A stretch of 10,731 nucleotides of DNA from JANMDU01 sp031376455 (GCA_031376455.1 JANMDU010000019.1:1-10731), one strand, 5' to 3'. Shown: positions 1 through 7,521, counted from the stretch's first letter. Notes: generated from the sequence alone by a model not told the origin. Made by a program: numbers and translations.

Positions 1-794
1 GCAATCCTTCATCATTATCCCAAGGCAAAGTGCTGCTGGTCGGCGCAGGCCCGGGCGATCCTGAATTGCTTACCTTCAAAGCCGCCAAAGCCATTAGCCG
101 CGCCACTGTGATCTTGGTGGATGACTTAGTCAACGAGGCCATCCTCTCGCATGCTCGTCCAGCAGCCCGCATCGTGCATGTGGGCAAACGCGGCGGCTGT
201 AAATCCACCCCACAAGCTTTTATCGAAAAGCTCATGATCATGGCGGCCAAGGAGGGTGAGACTGTCGTGCGCCTCAAAGGCGGCGACCCTTTCATCTTCG
301 GGCGCGGGGGTGAAGAGGTTGAAGCGTTGCAGGCTGCGGGCGTTGAAGTAGAAGTTGTCAACGGCATCACATCAGGGCTAGCCGCAGTGACGTCGCTCAA
401 CGTACCGCTCACGCACCGCGAGCATGCGCACGGCGTGGTCTTCATCACCGGCCATGCCAAGCCGAACGATCAAGGTCCTAACTGGGAAGCGCTATCGACA
501 GCCGCCGCTCAAGCCAAGCTCACACTCGTCATTTACATGGGTATGACGCACGCCACAAAAATAGAAGCCGGCTTACTCACCGCACTGCCCGCGCACACGC
601 CAGTGGCCATCATCCAGCACGCCAGCCTCCCCGAGCAACGCCAAGCGGTCACCACGCTTAGCTTGCTGCGCGAGACGATAGAGCGCGAACACATGGCCAG
701 CCCCAGCGTGATCGTGGTGGGCGATGTACTGCAAGGCTTGGCAGCATTAGCGCAACCACTGAAGTCAACAGCGCAAAGCCAAGCGGCCGCCTGA
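1..794 (+). CDS. cobA: Uroporphyrinogen-III C-methyltransferase, 5'-partial
   Basis: SAM-dependent enzyme that methylates uroporphyrinogen III at C2 and C7 to give precorrin-2, the cytoplasmic branch point to siroheme and cobalamin. The reading frame is open to the left edge: codons from position 3 read NPSSLSQGKV before the family's N-terminal strand, so the GTG at 30 is an internal valine and the true start lies outside the window. Visible signatures, numbered from position 30, are the SAM-loop VGAGPGDPELLT (4-15), VGKRGG (51-56), RLKGGDPFIFGRGGEE (81-96), NGITSG (111-116), PLTHRE (126-131), FITGH (138-142) and YMGM (169-172). These cover the whole methyltransferase fold, and the gene ends soon after it with a short Ala/Gln-rich tail. 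No CysG-type dehydrogenase/ferrochelatase part is visible, although one could in principle lie further upstream. The family call is very secure; only the 5' end is unknown. Confidence 0.95.
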   Translation, partial: NPSSLSQGKVLLVGAGPGDPELLTFKAAKAISRATVILVDDLVNEAILSHARPAARIVHVGKRGGCKSTPQAFIEKLMIMAAKEGETVVRLKGGDPFIFGRGGEEVEALQAAGVEVEVVNGITSGLAAVTSLNVPLTHREHAHGVVFITGHAKPNDQGPNWEALSTAAAQAKLTLVIYMGMTHATKIEAGLLTALPAHTPVAIIQHASLPEQRQAVTTLSLLRETIEREHMASPSVIVVGDVLQGLAALAQPLKSTAQSQAAA

Positions 795-821
795 GCCGGT
801 ACACTCCTTTGAATCTGCTCC

Positions 822-839
822 GTGAGAAGTGTTTCTCAC
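822..839. promoter_or_regulatory. Perfect inverted repeat upstream of the flavoprotein gene (possible operator)
   Basis: GTGAGAA (822-828) and TTCTCAC (833-839) are perfect 7-bp arms around the 4-base centre GTGT. The repeat sits just upstream of a TATAAT hexamer, in the -35/spacer position, which is where a repressor or activator site would be expected. It could instead be a weak terminator hairpin for cobA, but no uninterrupted T-run follows the stem directly. The arms resemble half-sites of Fur-type boxes, but the centre is one base longer than in the usual 7-1-7 arrangement. The function is inferred. Confidence 0.45.
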
Positions 840-840
840 A

Positions 841-855
841 CTATAATTTTTATAG
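841..855 (+). promoter_or_regulatory. TATAAT -10-like hexamer within a second inverted repeat
   Basis: TATAAT at 842-847 is a perfect sigma-70 -10 match. It is embedded in CTATAA (841-846) / TTATAG (850-855), an inverted repeat with a 3-base centre. The hexamer at consensus distance upstream (TCCGTG, 819-824) is a poor -35, so a promoter here would depend on an activator or be weak. It lies about 45 bases before the TTG start of the flavoprotein gene and one base after the preceding palindrome. Confidence 0.4.
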
Positions 856-891
856 CATTCAGCGCAGTTTACAAGCCGGCTAGGTGCTGAT

Positions 892-2172
892 TTGACTCAA
901 ATTTTCGACGCCACCATCATCGGTGCAGGCGCAGCAGGCCTGTTCTGCGCGGGCGTGGCTGCGCAATTGGGCCTGAAGGTTTTGCTGATCGATCACAGCG
1001 AGAAAATTGCTGAGAAGATTCGTATCTCGGGCGGCGGGCGCTGCAACTTTACCAATCGCGATGCGCAGCCTGCCAACTTTCTGTCTGAGAATCCAAACTT
1101 TTGTCGCAGCGCACTATCTCGCTACGGCAGCAAAGATTTCATTGCACTCGTGCAAAAACACGCCATTGCTTTTCACGAAAAGCACAAAGGCCAATTGTTT
1201 TGCGACCGCAGCGCCGAAGACATCATTGCCATGCTACTGCGCGAATGCGATGCGAGCTTAAATGGCGGCAGCGTCACGCGCTGGCAGCCTTGCAGCGTGA
1301 AGGCCGTGAGATACCAGAGCAGTACGTCAGAACAAGATTTAACAGTCAAATCAGCAGTTAGCCGGCATGCAGAATGCGCAGAGCGCTATGAAATTGATAC
1401 TGATCGCGGCATGGTCACCTCGCGCAGCCTCGTGATCGCAACGGGCGGCCTGAGCATTCCGAAGATCGGAGCGACAGATTTTGGCTACCGAATCGCCAAG
1501 CAATTCGATCACAGATTGATGGAGCTACGCCCTGCTCTCGCGCCACTGACTTTTGACGAAGCGGCATGGCAGCCTTTCTCGCAGTTATCTGGCCTCGCTC
1601 TGCCCGTGACGATCAGCACAGGAGAGAAGAAGACGCGTACGAACTTCGATGAAGACCTGCTCTTCACGCATCGCGGGCTCTCAGGCCCCGGCGTGTTGCA
1701 GATCTCCAGTTTCTGGCGAGCGGAGACACCGATTCGTATCAACCTCTGCCCTCACATCAAATTGCAAGAGCACCTTCAACGCGCCAAAGCCACTTCTCGC
1801 AAACTGATTGCCAACGAGCTCGCCCAAATCCTGCCCAGCCGTCTAGCCGAGAGCTGGACGGCGCAAAAACCCGAGTGGCAGCGCCCCATCAACGAGGCCA
1901 GCGACAAAGCCTTAATACAACTTGCAGAACACCTGTCAAGCTGGCAGCTCACGCCCAGCGGCACAGAAGGCTATAAAAAAGCCGAGGTCACCGCAGGCGG
2001 CGTCAACACCCGCGAGCTATCAAGCCAAACAATGGAATCAGCGAAGCAAAGCGGCCTGTATTTCATCGGCGAAGTGGTCGACGTGACCGGCTGGCTTGGC
2101 GGCTACAACTTCCAATGGGCATGGGCCAGCGGCCATGCATGTGCGCAGGGCTTGGCCGCCAAGCTGAGTTAA
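892..2172 (+). CDS. HI0933/YhiN-family NAD(P)/FAD-dependent oxidoreductase
   Basis: Predicted cytoplasmic flavoprotein of 426 residues. The N-terminal Rossmann motif GAGAAG (11-16) binds the FAD ADP moiety. The family hallmark SGGGRCNFTN is at 46-55, a second dinucleotide-fold strand VIATGG is at 181-186, and the C-terminal family signature runs from AEVTAGGV through GEVVDVTGWLGGYN to QWAWASG (about 408-414). The physiological substrate of this family is poorly defined; members are often named aminoacetone oxidase-like or BaiN-like, and I do not assign one. The start is TTG, chosen because AGGTG (882-886) lies 5 bases upstream and the Rossmann strand begins eight residues later, as is usual. 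Residues about 141-168 look like a polar insertion between strands, possibly making the protein slightly long. It converges on the RND pump gene with only 7 bases between stop codons, so the two transcripts probably overlap as antisense. Confidence 0.9.
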   Translation: MTQIFDATIIGAGAAGLFCAGVAAQLGLKVLLIDHSEKIAEKIRISGGGRCNFTNRDAQPANFLSENPNFCRSALSRYGSKDFIALVQKHAIAFHEKHKGQLFCDRSAEDIIAMLLRECDASLNGGSVTRWQPCSVKAVRYQSSTSEQDLTVKSAVSRHAECAERYEIDTDRGMVTSRSLVIATGGLSIPKIGATDFGYRIAKQFDHRLMELRPALAPLTFDEAAWQPFSQLSGLALPVTISTGEKKTRTNFDEDLLFTHRGLSGPGVLQISSFWRAETPIRINLCPHIKLQEHLQRAKATSRKLIANELAQILPSRLAESWTAQKPEWQRPINEASDKALIQLAEHLSSWQLTPSGTEGYKKAEVTAGGVNTRELSSQTMESAKQSGLYFIGEVVDVTGWLGGYNFQWAWASGHACAQGLAAKLS

Positions 2173-2182
2173 AGCTGAGTTA
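2161..2182. repeat. 11-bp perfect tandem duplication spanning both convergent stop codons
   Basis: AAGCTGAGTTA occurs twice head to tail (2161-2171 and 2172-2182). The stop of the flavoprotein gene (TAA, 2170-2172) spans the copy boundary. The stop of the minus-strand pump gene (TAA on the complement, 2182-2180) lies in the second copy. Because 11 is not a multiple of 3, the duplication changes the frame of the plus-strand gene exactly at its end. Confidence 0.85.
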
Positions 2183-5100
2183 TTTGGCAATCAGCTCTGG
2201 CACGATAGGCTGGTGTTCAGGCGCGGCTTCTTCATCCACATGCGCTTTGTTTGCACCCGGCGCGGCCTTGCGGGCAAACAGCGTGTACATCGTTGGCACA
2301 ACGAAAATGGTGAGCAATGTGCCTAAGCTCATGCCGCCCACGATCACCCAGCCGATTTGCTGGCGGCTTTCAGCGCCTGCGCCAGACGACAAAGCCAAGG
2401 GCACAGCGCCGAGCACCATCGCTCCCGTCGTCATGAGAATGGGGCGCAAGCGCAGTTTGGCTGACTGCTGAATTGCTTGCACCGTATCCACACCCTGCTC
2501 GCGCAATTGATTGGCAAACTCCACAATCAAAATGCCGTGTTTGGTGATCAGCCCCACCAGCGTGACCAATCCGATCTGAGAAAACACATTGAGCGAGCCC
2601 CCGCTCCATTGCAGCGCAGCCAGCGCGCCCACCATGGATAGCGGGACAGACAACATGATCACAAACGGATCAATAAAACTTTCAAACTGCGCTGCGAGCA
2701 CGAGATAGATGAAGAGCAAAGCCATCGCAAATACGATTGCCAGCGAGCCAGAGGCGCTTTTGAATTCACGCGATTGGCCATTTAAATCAGTCGCGTAGCC
2801 GGGCTTTAAAACTTTCAGCGCCGTTGCATCCATAAACTCCAACGCTTGACCCAGAGAATAATCAGGCGCTAGATTTGCCGTAATCGCAGCTGAGCGGCGC
2901 TGGGAAAAGTGATTGAGCTCACGCGGGACGACGACCTCTCGATATTTCACCAGCGCAGACAGCGGGATCATCACCTCGCTGCGCCCACGCACAAAGATTT
3001 TCTCAATATCATCTGGCGTATCGCGCCCGGTCGCTGCCGTTTGCACGATCACATCGTATTGCTCACCTTCGCGTTTGTAACGCGTCACGTTTCGGCCACC
3101 CAGCATGCTCTCGACCGCACGGCCTACTGCCTCAACGCTGACGCCCAAATCAGCAGCTTTCTCACGATCCACTTCAAAGCGCACTTCGGGTTTGTTCAGG
3201 CGCAGATCGGTATCGACTTGCAAGAAGCCCGGATTCTTAGCCAACTCGTCTTGAAATTGACGCACCACACCTGAGAGATTTTGGTACGAATCGGAAGTCA
3301 CGATCACGTAATTCACCGGGCGGCTGTTAAAGCCCTGCCCAAGCGATGGCGGTGTCACGGGAAAGGCTGTCACGCCGGGCAAGCTGGAAATGCGAGGCGC
3401 TAGCTCGCGCGCTAAATCAGGCGTGCGCTTGGTGCGCTCTTCCCAAGGCACGGTGCGGAAAAATACGTTGGCTTGCGCCACAGTAGGATTGCCGGCCACT
3501 GTAAAAATACGATCAAATTCTTTATAGTTGCCGCCGATGCGCTCCATCGCCTGCGTATAGCGCAAGGTGTAATCCAAAGTCGCACCATCGGGCGCGTTCA
3601 CCACATTCAAGATCACGCCGCGATCTTCCAGCGGGGCGAGCTCACGCTTGATGTCTTTCAAAATATACCAAGTGCCCACGCCCGAGCCAATCATGATGAG
3701 CACGATGAGCCAGCGCACTTTAAGTGAACCTGCGAGCATCTTGCCGTAGCCATTCGTGACGCCGTTTAAAAATTTCTCAATCCACCGGTCATAAAACGGT
3801 GGATTCGGATTGTGTTTGAGCAGCAGCGAGCTCATCATGGGAGAGAGCGTGAGCGCGACAAAGCCCGAGACGATCACAGCGCCTGCCAGCGCTAAGGCGA
3901 ATTCTGTAAACAACTTGCCCGTGCGCCCCGGCGAGAAAGCCAGCGGCGCATACACAGCAGCCAAAGTAAGCGTCATGGCAATCACAGCAAATGAGATTTC
4001 TTTCGCCCCAATGATGGCTGCGTCGAAAGGCTTTTTGCCCATTTCGATATGCCGGTAAATATTCTCCAGCACCACAATCGCATCGTCCACCACCAATCCG
4101 ATCGCGAGCACGAGCGCGAGCAAAGTGAGCGTGTTCACCGTAAATCCAGCAAGCGCCATGAGCGCAAAAGCGCCAATCAGCGAGACAGGAATCGTGATCA
4201 ACGGAATGATGGAGGCGCGTAAGTTGCGCAAGAAAAACACGATTACTAAGGCCACAAGTACCACGGCTTCAATGATCGTGGTGTACACCGCTTTGATAGA
4301 TTCTTTGATGAAGATCGAGTTGTCATTGGCCACATCAATCTCGATACCCGCAGGCAAATTGGCCTTGATCTTAGGCAGCATCGCGCGCACCTCGGCGGAT
4401 AAATCCAGCGGATTGGCCGTTGCATTGCGGATCACGCCCAGCGTGATGGCATCGCGGCCATTCAGGCGCGTGGCGGTGCGCTCAGAGGCTGCGCCTTGGC
4501 GCACGGTGGCCACATCGCCAATGCGCACAGGCACGCCATTGACAATGCGAATCACCACTTGCGAGAATTCAAAAGGTCGCTGCAAATCTGTGGCCGCCGT
4601 GACGTTGAACTCCCTGCGCTGGCTTTCGATGCGTCCTGCGGGCACTTCCACATTGTTGCGGCGCAGGGCATCTTCTAAATCTTGCACAGTGAGGCGATAG
4701 GCGGCAAGTTTGTCGGGGTCAACATTCACCCGCATCGCATATTTGCGCTCACCAAAAATGCGCACATCTGCTGCGCCGCTGGCCGTTTGCAGCATGGGCT
4801 TGGCGATGCGATTGGCCAGATCGGAAAGCTGAAGCACATTGAGTGTGTCAGAGCTAAAAGCCAGCCAAATCACCGGGAAAGCATCAGCCTCCACTTTAGC
4901 AATCTGCGGCTCATCCACATCGGTGGGCAAGCGCTGGCGCACGCGAGAGACTTTGTCGCGTACATCCGCAGCAGCGCTATCGGCCTCGCGCGAGAGCTTA
5001 AAGCGCACGGTGATTTGGCTTTGCTCGGGGCGGCTGGTGGACGTGATCACATCCACACCCTCGATGCCGGCAAGAGAATCTTCGAGCACCTTGGTCACTT

Positions 5101-5284
5101 GCGTCTCAACAATTTCAGCTGATGCGCCGCGATAGTTGGTCGAGACCGTGACGCTGGGCTCATCAATCTTGGGATATTCGCGCACCGAGAGCTTTGTGAA
5201 GCTCACGTAGCCAATCAGCACAATCAGCAGTGAGAGCACGGTGGCGAACACCGGACGGCGAATCGAAATTTCGGGTAACTGCAT
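2180..5284 (-). CDS. RND multidrug efflux transporter, inner-membrane permease (HAE1/AcrB type)
   Basis: Proton-driven inner-membrane pump of 1034 residues, the normal length for the AcrB/MexB class. It exports hydrophobic or amphipathic compounds through an adaptor and an outer-membrane channel. The N-terminus MQLPEISIRRPVFATVLS is the typical first transmembrane helix. The proton-relay aspartate pair is present at D400-D401 in GLVVDDAIVVLEN (TM4), and the partner lysine is K915 in GLITKHGILIVEF (TM10). Two repeats, each a hydrophobic bundle plus a large periplasmic loop (about 30-330 and 550-840), are visible. The C-terminal about 30 residues are a polar tail rich in A, P and E. The ATG is preceded by AGGAG with 6-base spacing. 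The gene lies 36 bases downstream of the adaptor gene and is surely co-transcribed. The substrate cannot be deduced. The class (HAE1, with Asp-Asp and Lys rather than the heavy-metal variant) is secure; a specific gene name is not. Confidence 0.96.
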   Translation of the reverse strand: MQLPEISIRRPVFATVLSLLIVLIGYVSFTKLSVREYPKIDEPSVTVSTNYRGASAEIVETQVTKVLEDSLAGIEGVDVITSTSRPEQSQITVRFKLSREADSAAADVRDKVSRVRQRLPTDVDEPQIAKVEADAFPVIWLAFSSDTLNVLQLSDLANRIAKPMLQTASGAADVRIFGERKYAMRVNVDPDKLAAYRLTVQDLEDALRRNNVEVPAGRIESQRREFNVTAATDLQRPFEFSQVVIRIVNGVPVRIGDVATVRQGAASERTATRLNGRDAITLGVIRNATANPLDLSAEVRAMLPKIKANLPAGIEIDVANDNSIFIKESIKAVYTTIIEAVVLVALVIVFFLRNLRASIIPLITIPVSLIGAFALMALAGFTVNTLTLLALVLAIGLVVDDAIVVLENIYRHIEMGKKPFDAAIIGAKEISFAVIAMTLTLAAVYAPLAFSPGRTGKLFTEFALALAGAVIVSGFVALTLSPMMSSLLLKHNPNPPFYDRWIEKFLNGVTNGYGKMLAGSLKVRWLIVLIMIGSGVGTWYILKDIKRELAPLEDRGVILNVVNAPDGATLDYTLRYTQAMERIGGNYKEFDRIFTVAGNPTVAQANVFFRTVPWEERTKRTPDLARELAPRISSLPGVTAFPVTPPSLGQGFNSRPVNYVIVTSDSYQNLSGVVRQFQDELAKNPGFLQVDTDLRLNKPEVRFEVDREKAADLGVSVEAVGRAVESMLGGRNVTRYKREGEQYDVIVQTAATGRDTPDDIEKIFVRGRSEVMIPLSALVKYREVVVPRELNHFSQRRSAAITANLAPDYSLGQALEFMDATALKVLKPGYATDLNGQSREFKSASGSLAIVFAMALLFIYLVLAAQFESFIDPFVIMLSVPLSMVGALAALQWSGGSLNVFSQIGLVTLVGLITKHGILIVEFANQLREQGVDTVQAIQQSAKLRLRPILMTTGAMVLGAVPLALSSGAGAESRQQIGWVIVGGMSLGTLLTIFVVPTMYTLFARKAAPGANKAHVDEEAAPEHQPIVPELIAK

Positions 5285-5320
5285 GATCGGCTCCTAAGGA
5301 TTGATCTTTGCTTGAATCAT

Positions 5321-7369
5321 TTAACGGCTTGCTGCAGGCACAGGTGTAGATGCTGCGGGCATGGCAGGCGCTGCGCCGCCTACGCCTCCCACGCTTCCAG
5401 CTGCAGCGTTGGCGGCGCCACCCGTTGCTGCGTTTGGCGCACCACCGGGCGCTCCACTTGAGGCACCACCCGGCGCTCCAGGCGCACGCCCCAGCTCTAC
5501 CACGCGCACAGGTGTGTTGTCGCGCTGCACACGCTGCTGGCCAGCCACGATCACGGTGTCGCTCTCGCTCAAACCTTCAGTAATCTCCACACGCCCCGGC
5601 CGGCGAATACCCAGCTTGACTTCTTGCCTCTGCGAGACAAGGCGTTTGCCATCGACGAAACCACTCATGTTGTAAGGCTGCGCGCCGCCCTGTCCACCTG
5701 CACCACCTGCACCACCACCTACACCACCCGGCGCTCCACCGGGGCCGCCTGCCGCACCAGCCGAGACTGGCGCGCTAGACGCAGCTGCCGCAGCCTTGGC
5801 CACCTCGGCAGCTTTCGCAGCATCAGCTGCTTGTTTGTCTGCAATCTCTTTGCCCTGCGCTTCAGTCTGCTCCACCACGCGAATCACAAATTGCCGCCCA
5901 CCCTGCGGCACGATCGCTTCTTCGGGCACTGATAACGCAGCTTCTTTAATATTGAATACCGTGGTAACACGCGCAAACATGCCCGGGCGAAGCGGCGCAC
6001 CGCCGCCGCCACCAGCTACAGCAGCGCCACTTGCTCCAGCACCCGACCCGCCCGGCCCGCCCGGAGCACCCCCCCGCGCACCAGCAGGCGCACCAGCAGA
6101 GCGTGGGGCAGAAGGCGCACCCGCACCACCCGCACCCGTCGGCCTAGGACCGCCAGCGCCAACAACTGCTGCGGCTCCCACGCCACGCCCGCCTGGCGTA
6201 GCGCCGGCAGCGCCCGCGACGCCGGTCTGCGAGCCAATCGGCGCACCACTCGCGGCGCGAGCCACCACTGCCGTGTTGCTGAATTGTGCGCAAGTCACAG
6301 CCATCGGATCGACAGGCCGAAGCACAGCGGCAATCGGTGCAGCCGTCGGCCTTTGAGGCGGCCGCGCTGCCGGCTTGGACATGGGCTTATCCGCTGGTTT
6401 AGCGCCGGCAGGCGCAGCCCCGACTGGCCTTCCACCTGAGCCGGTAGCTGCGGCAGATCCTGCTCCACCCGACCCACCCTGCCCACCCCCCGGCCCACCC
6501 GCAGGCCTTTGTGCCAATGGCTCGCCTGAAGTATTGGGCAAGACAGCCCGAATCAACACCGAGCGGCCGTTCGCATCCAACTGCGGATCAATCGCATCAA
6601 TCTTCGCTTTAAATTGCCGCCCCGGCATGGCATCGAGCTGCATCTCAATGGCTTGATCCCGGCGCAGCCTGCCTACAAATCGCTCAGGCAAACGGAAATC
6701 CACAAACATCGACGACAGATCTTCAAGGTTCACCAAATCTGCACCATCTTTCACGTAATCGCCGATGTTCACATTGCGAATGCCCACCGTACCATCAAAG
6801 GGCGCGACGACTCGCATACGATCCCAACGCGCGCAAGCCAGCGACATCTGCGCTTCCACCACCTGCATTTGCGCCGCTGATTCATCCACCACGCGCTGCG
6901 CCACAAAATTTTGCGCCACCAGCTCTTGGTTTCGCTTCAAGGTAGCTCGCGCAATCGACATCTGCGCTTCCGCTTGGCGCACCTCAGCGCGCTGCAAACC
7001 ATCCTCCAATTGCATGATCACATCGCCACGGCGCACCCGCCCGCCATCGGTAAAACCCAGCGTCTGCACACGGCCACTTACCTCCGGGCGCAGCATCACA
7101 TTTTGCTTCGAGCGCAGCGAGCCCACCGCCTGCGCATCATCCTGCAAGCGAGAAGCCTCGACTTTCGCGACTTCCACAGACGGCATGCCGCCGCCGCGAG
7201 GCGGACCAGCCGGCGCACCAGTAGACGCGCCACCAGCCGGCGCACTGGCATTGCCAGAAGCCGTGATCTCTTTCGGCCCGGTCGATTTGTTTTGATACCA
7301 ATACGCCGCGCCCGCAGCCGTCGCAATCCCAACTGTTGCCACTACGGAGTAAATCGCTTTCGATGCCAT
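5321..7369 (-). CDS. RND efflux periplasmic adaptor (membrane fusion protein) with large Gly/Ala/Pro-rich insertions
   Basis: The adaptor links the pump encoded just downstream to an outer-membrane channel. Numbering from the chosen ATG gives 682 residues against about 370-420 for typical relatives. An uncleaved anchor or signal segment is at 5-25, followed by an A/G/P linker (38-62). The first lipoyl half is at about 64-120 and a short alpha-hairpin at about 121-185. The second lipoyl half contains VVAPFDGTVGIRNVNIGDYV (187-206). The beta-barrel begins MFVDFRLPE (221) and runs to VLIRAVLPN (271-279). It is then interrupted by low-complexity residues at about 282-459 and resumes at LRPGMFARVTTVF (460-472). 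The membrane-proximal domain (SVPEEAIVPQG, 480-490) is interrupted again at about 501-566, then ends with LGIRRPGRVEITEGL (586-600). A Gly/Ala tail covers 628-682. The start was chosen because the anchor follows directly; a TTG start at 7543 would overlap murI. Another in-frame ATG at 7420 is possible. Confidence 0.9.
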   Translation of the reverse strand: MASKAIYSVVATVGIATAAGAAYWYQNKSTGPKEITASGNASAPAGGASTGAPAGPPRGGGMPSVEVAKVEASRLQDDAQAVGSLRSKQNVMLRPEVSGRVQTLGFTDGGRVRRGDVIMQLEDGLQRAEVRQAEAQMSIARATLKRNQELVAQNFVAQRVVDESAAQMQVVEAQMSLACARWDRMRVVAPFDGTVGIRNVNIGDYVKDGADLVNLEDLSSMFVDFRLPERFVGRLRRDQAIEMQLDAMPGRQFKAKIDAIDPQLDANGRSVLIRAVLPNTSGEPLAQRPAGGPGGGQGGSGGAGSAAATGSGGRPVGAAPAGAKPADKPMSKPAARPPQRPTAAPIAAVLRPVDPMAVTCAQFSNTAVVARAASGAPIGSQTGVAGAAGATPGGRGVGAAAVVGAGGPRPTGAGGAGAPSAPRSAGAPAGARGGAPGGPGGSGAGASGAAVAGGGGGAPLRPGMFARVTTVFNIKEAALSVPEEAIVPQGGRQFVIRVVEQTEAQGKEIADKQAADAAKAAEVAKAAAAASSAPVSAGAAGGPGGAPGGVGGGAGGAGGQGGAQPYNMSGFVDGKRLVSQRQEVKLGIRRPGRVEITEGLSESDTVIVAGQQRVQRDNTPVRVVELGRAPGAPGGASSGAPGGAPNAATGGAANAAAGSVGGVGGAAPAMPAASTPVPAASR
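5464..5738. repeat. 17-bp exact direct repeat inside the adaptor gene
   Basis: CACCACCCGGCGCTCCA occurs at 5464-5480 and again at 5722-5738. On the coding strand each copy encodes a GAPGG-type unit, one in the C-terminal tail and one in the second insertion. Shared sequence at this length suggests the Gly-rich blocks grew by duplication or recombination. Confidence 0.7.
5672..5869 (-). other. Insertion 2 in the adaptor: Ala/Lys-rich helix plus poly-Gly
   Basis: Residues about 501-566 lie between the strand FVIRVVEQ and the segment FVDGKRLVSQRQEVKLG of the membrane-proximal domain. The first half (EIADKQAADAAKAAEVAKAA, about 508-527) resembles the Ala/Lys/Glu helical repeats of TolA domain II in composition. 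The second half is almost pure Gly with Ala, Pro and Gln. The resemblance to TolA concerns composition only. Confidence 0.65.
5993..6526 (-). other. Low-complexity insertion 1 in the adaptor beta-barrel domain
   Basis: About 178 codons (residues 282-459) lie between VLIRAVLPN and LRPGMFARV, two segments that are normally joined by a loop of a few residues in this family. Gly, Ala and Pro dominate. There is also a Lys/Pro-rich stretch (GAKPADKPMSKPAARPPQR, 322-340) and a short ordinary-looking segment with the region's only cysteine (VLRPVDPMAVTCAQFSNTAV, about 349-368). The frame is intact throughout and the downstream domain resumes correctly, so it is an expansion rather than a frameshift. 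Confidence 0.75.
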
Positions 7370-7396
7370 AAATATCGTCTCTACAAATGCTGTGTC

Positions 7397-7416
7397 GAGC
7401 TTTGAAATAAAAGCTC
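7397..7416 (-). promoter_or_regulatory. Hairpin in the 5' leader of the efflux operon
   Basis: GAGCTTT (7397-7403) and AAAGCTC (7410-7416) form a perfect 7-bp stem with a 6-base loop, 27 bases upstream of the adaptor ATG. On the minus strand, TTGAAC (7434-7429) and TTTATT (7411-7406) are spaced 17 bases apart, each matching the sigma-70 consensus at 4 of 6 positions. The dyad therefore overlaps the possible -10 and could be an operator or a leader hairpin. The 152-base gap between murI and the adaptor (7370-7521) contains no other clear signal and no good terminator. Confidence 0.35.
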
Positions 7417-7521
7417 TCATTTTTAACAGTTCAATGTTACAGGCAGTTGCCCCTGCCGCGTATCGAGAGCTGTTATACCTGAGTGCTTTACAAACCAGAC
7501 ATGTGCATTGCCCGGCCTTGC

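Noticed and set aside
822..839. Fur box reading of the palindrome
   Set aside because: The half-sites look Fur-like, but the centre is 4 bases rather than 3 between the six-base cores, and the adjacent genes are not clear iron-uptake genes.
4125..4700. Plus-strand 191-codon open frame inside the pump gene
   Set aside because: It lies fully antisense to well-conserved RND transporter sequence and has no recognisable domain or ribosome binding site.
5796..6356. Plus-strand 186-codon Pro/Ala-rich open frame
   Set aside because: It is antisense to the Gly-rich insertion of the adaptor. Long open frames opposite GC-rich repeats are expected, and the composition is only the complement of the coding strand.
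7442..7457. GGCAG/CTGCC hairpin as a murI terminator
   Set aside because: The stem is only 5 bp and no T-tract follows on the minus strand.
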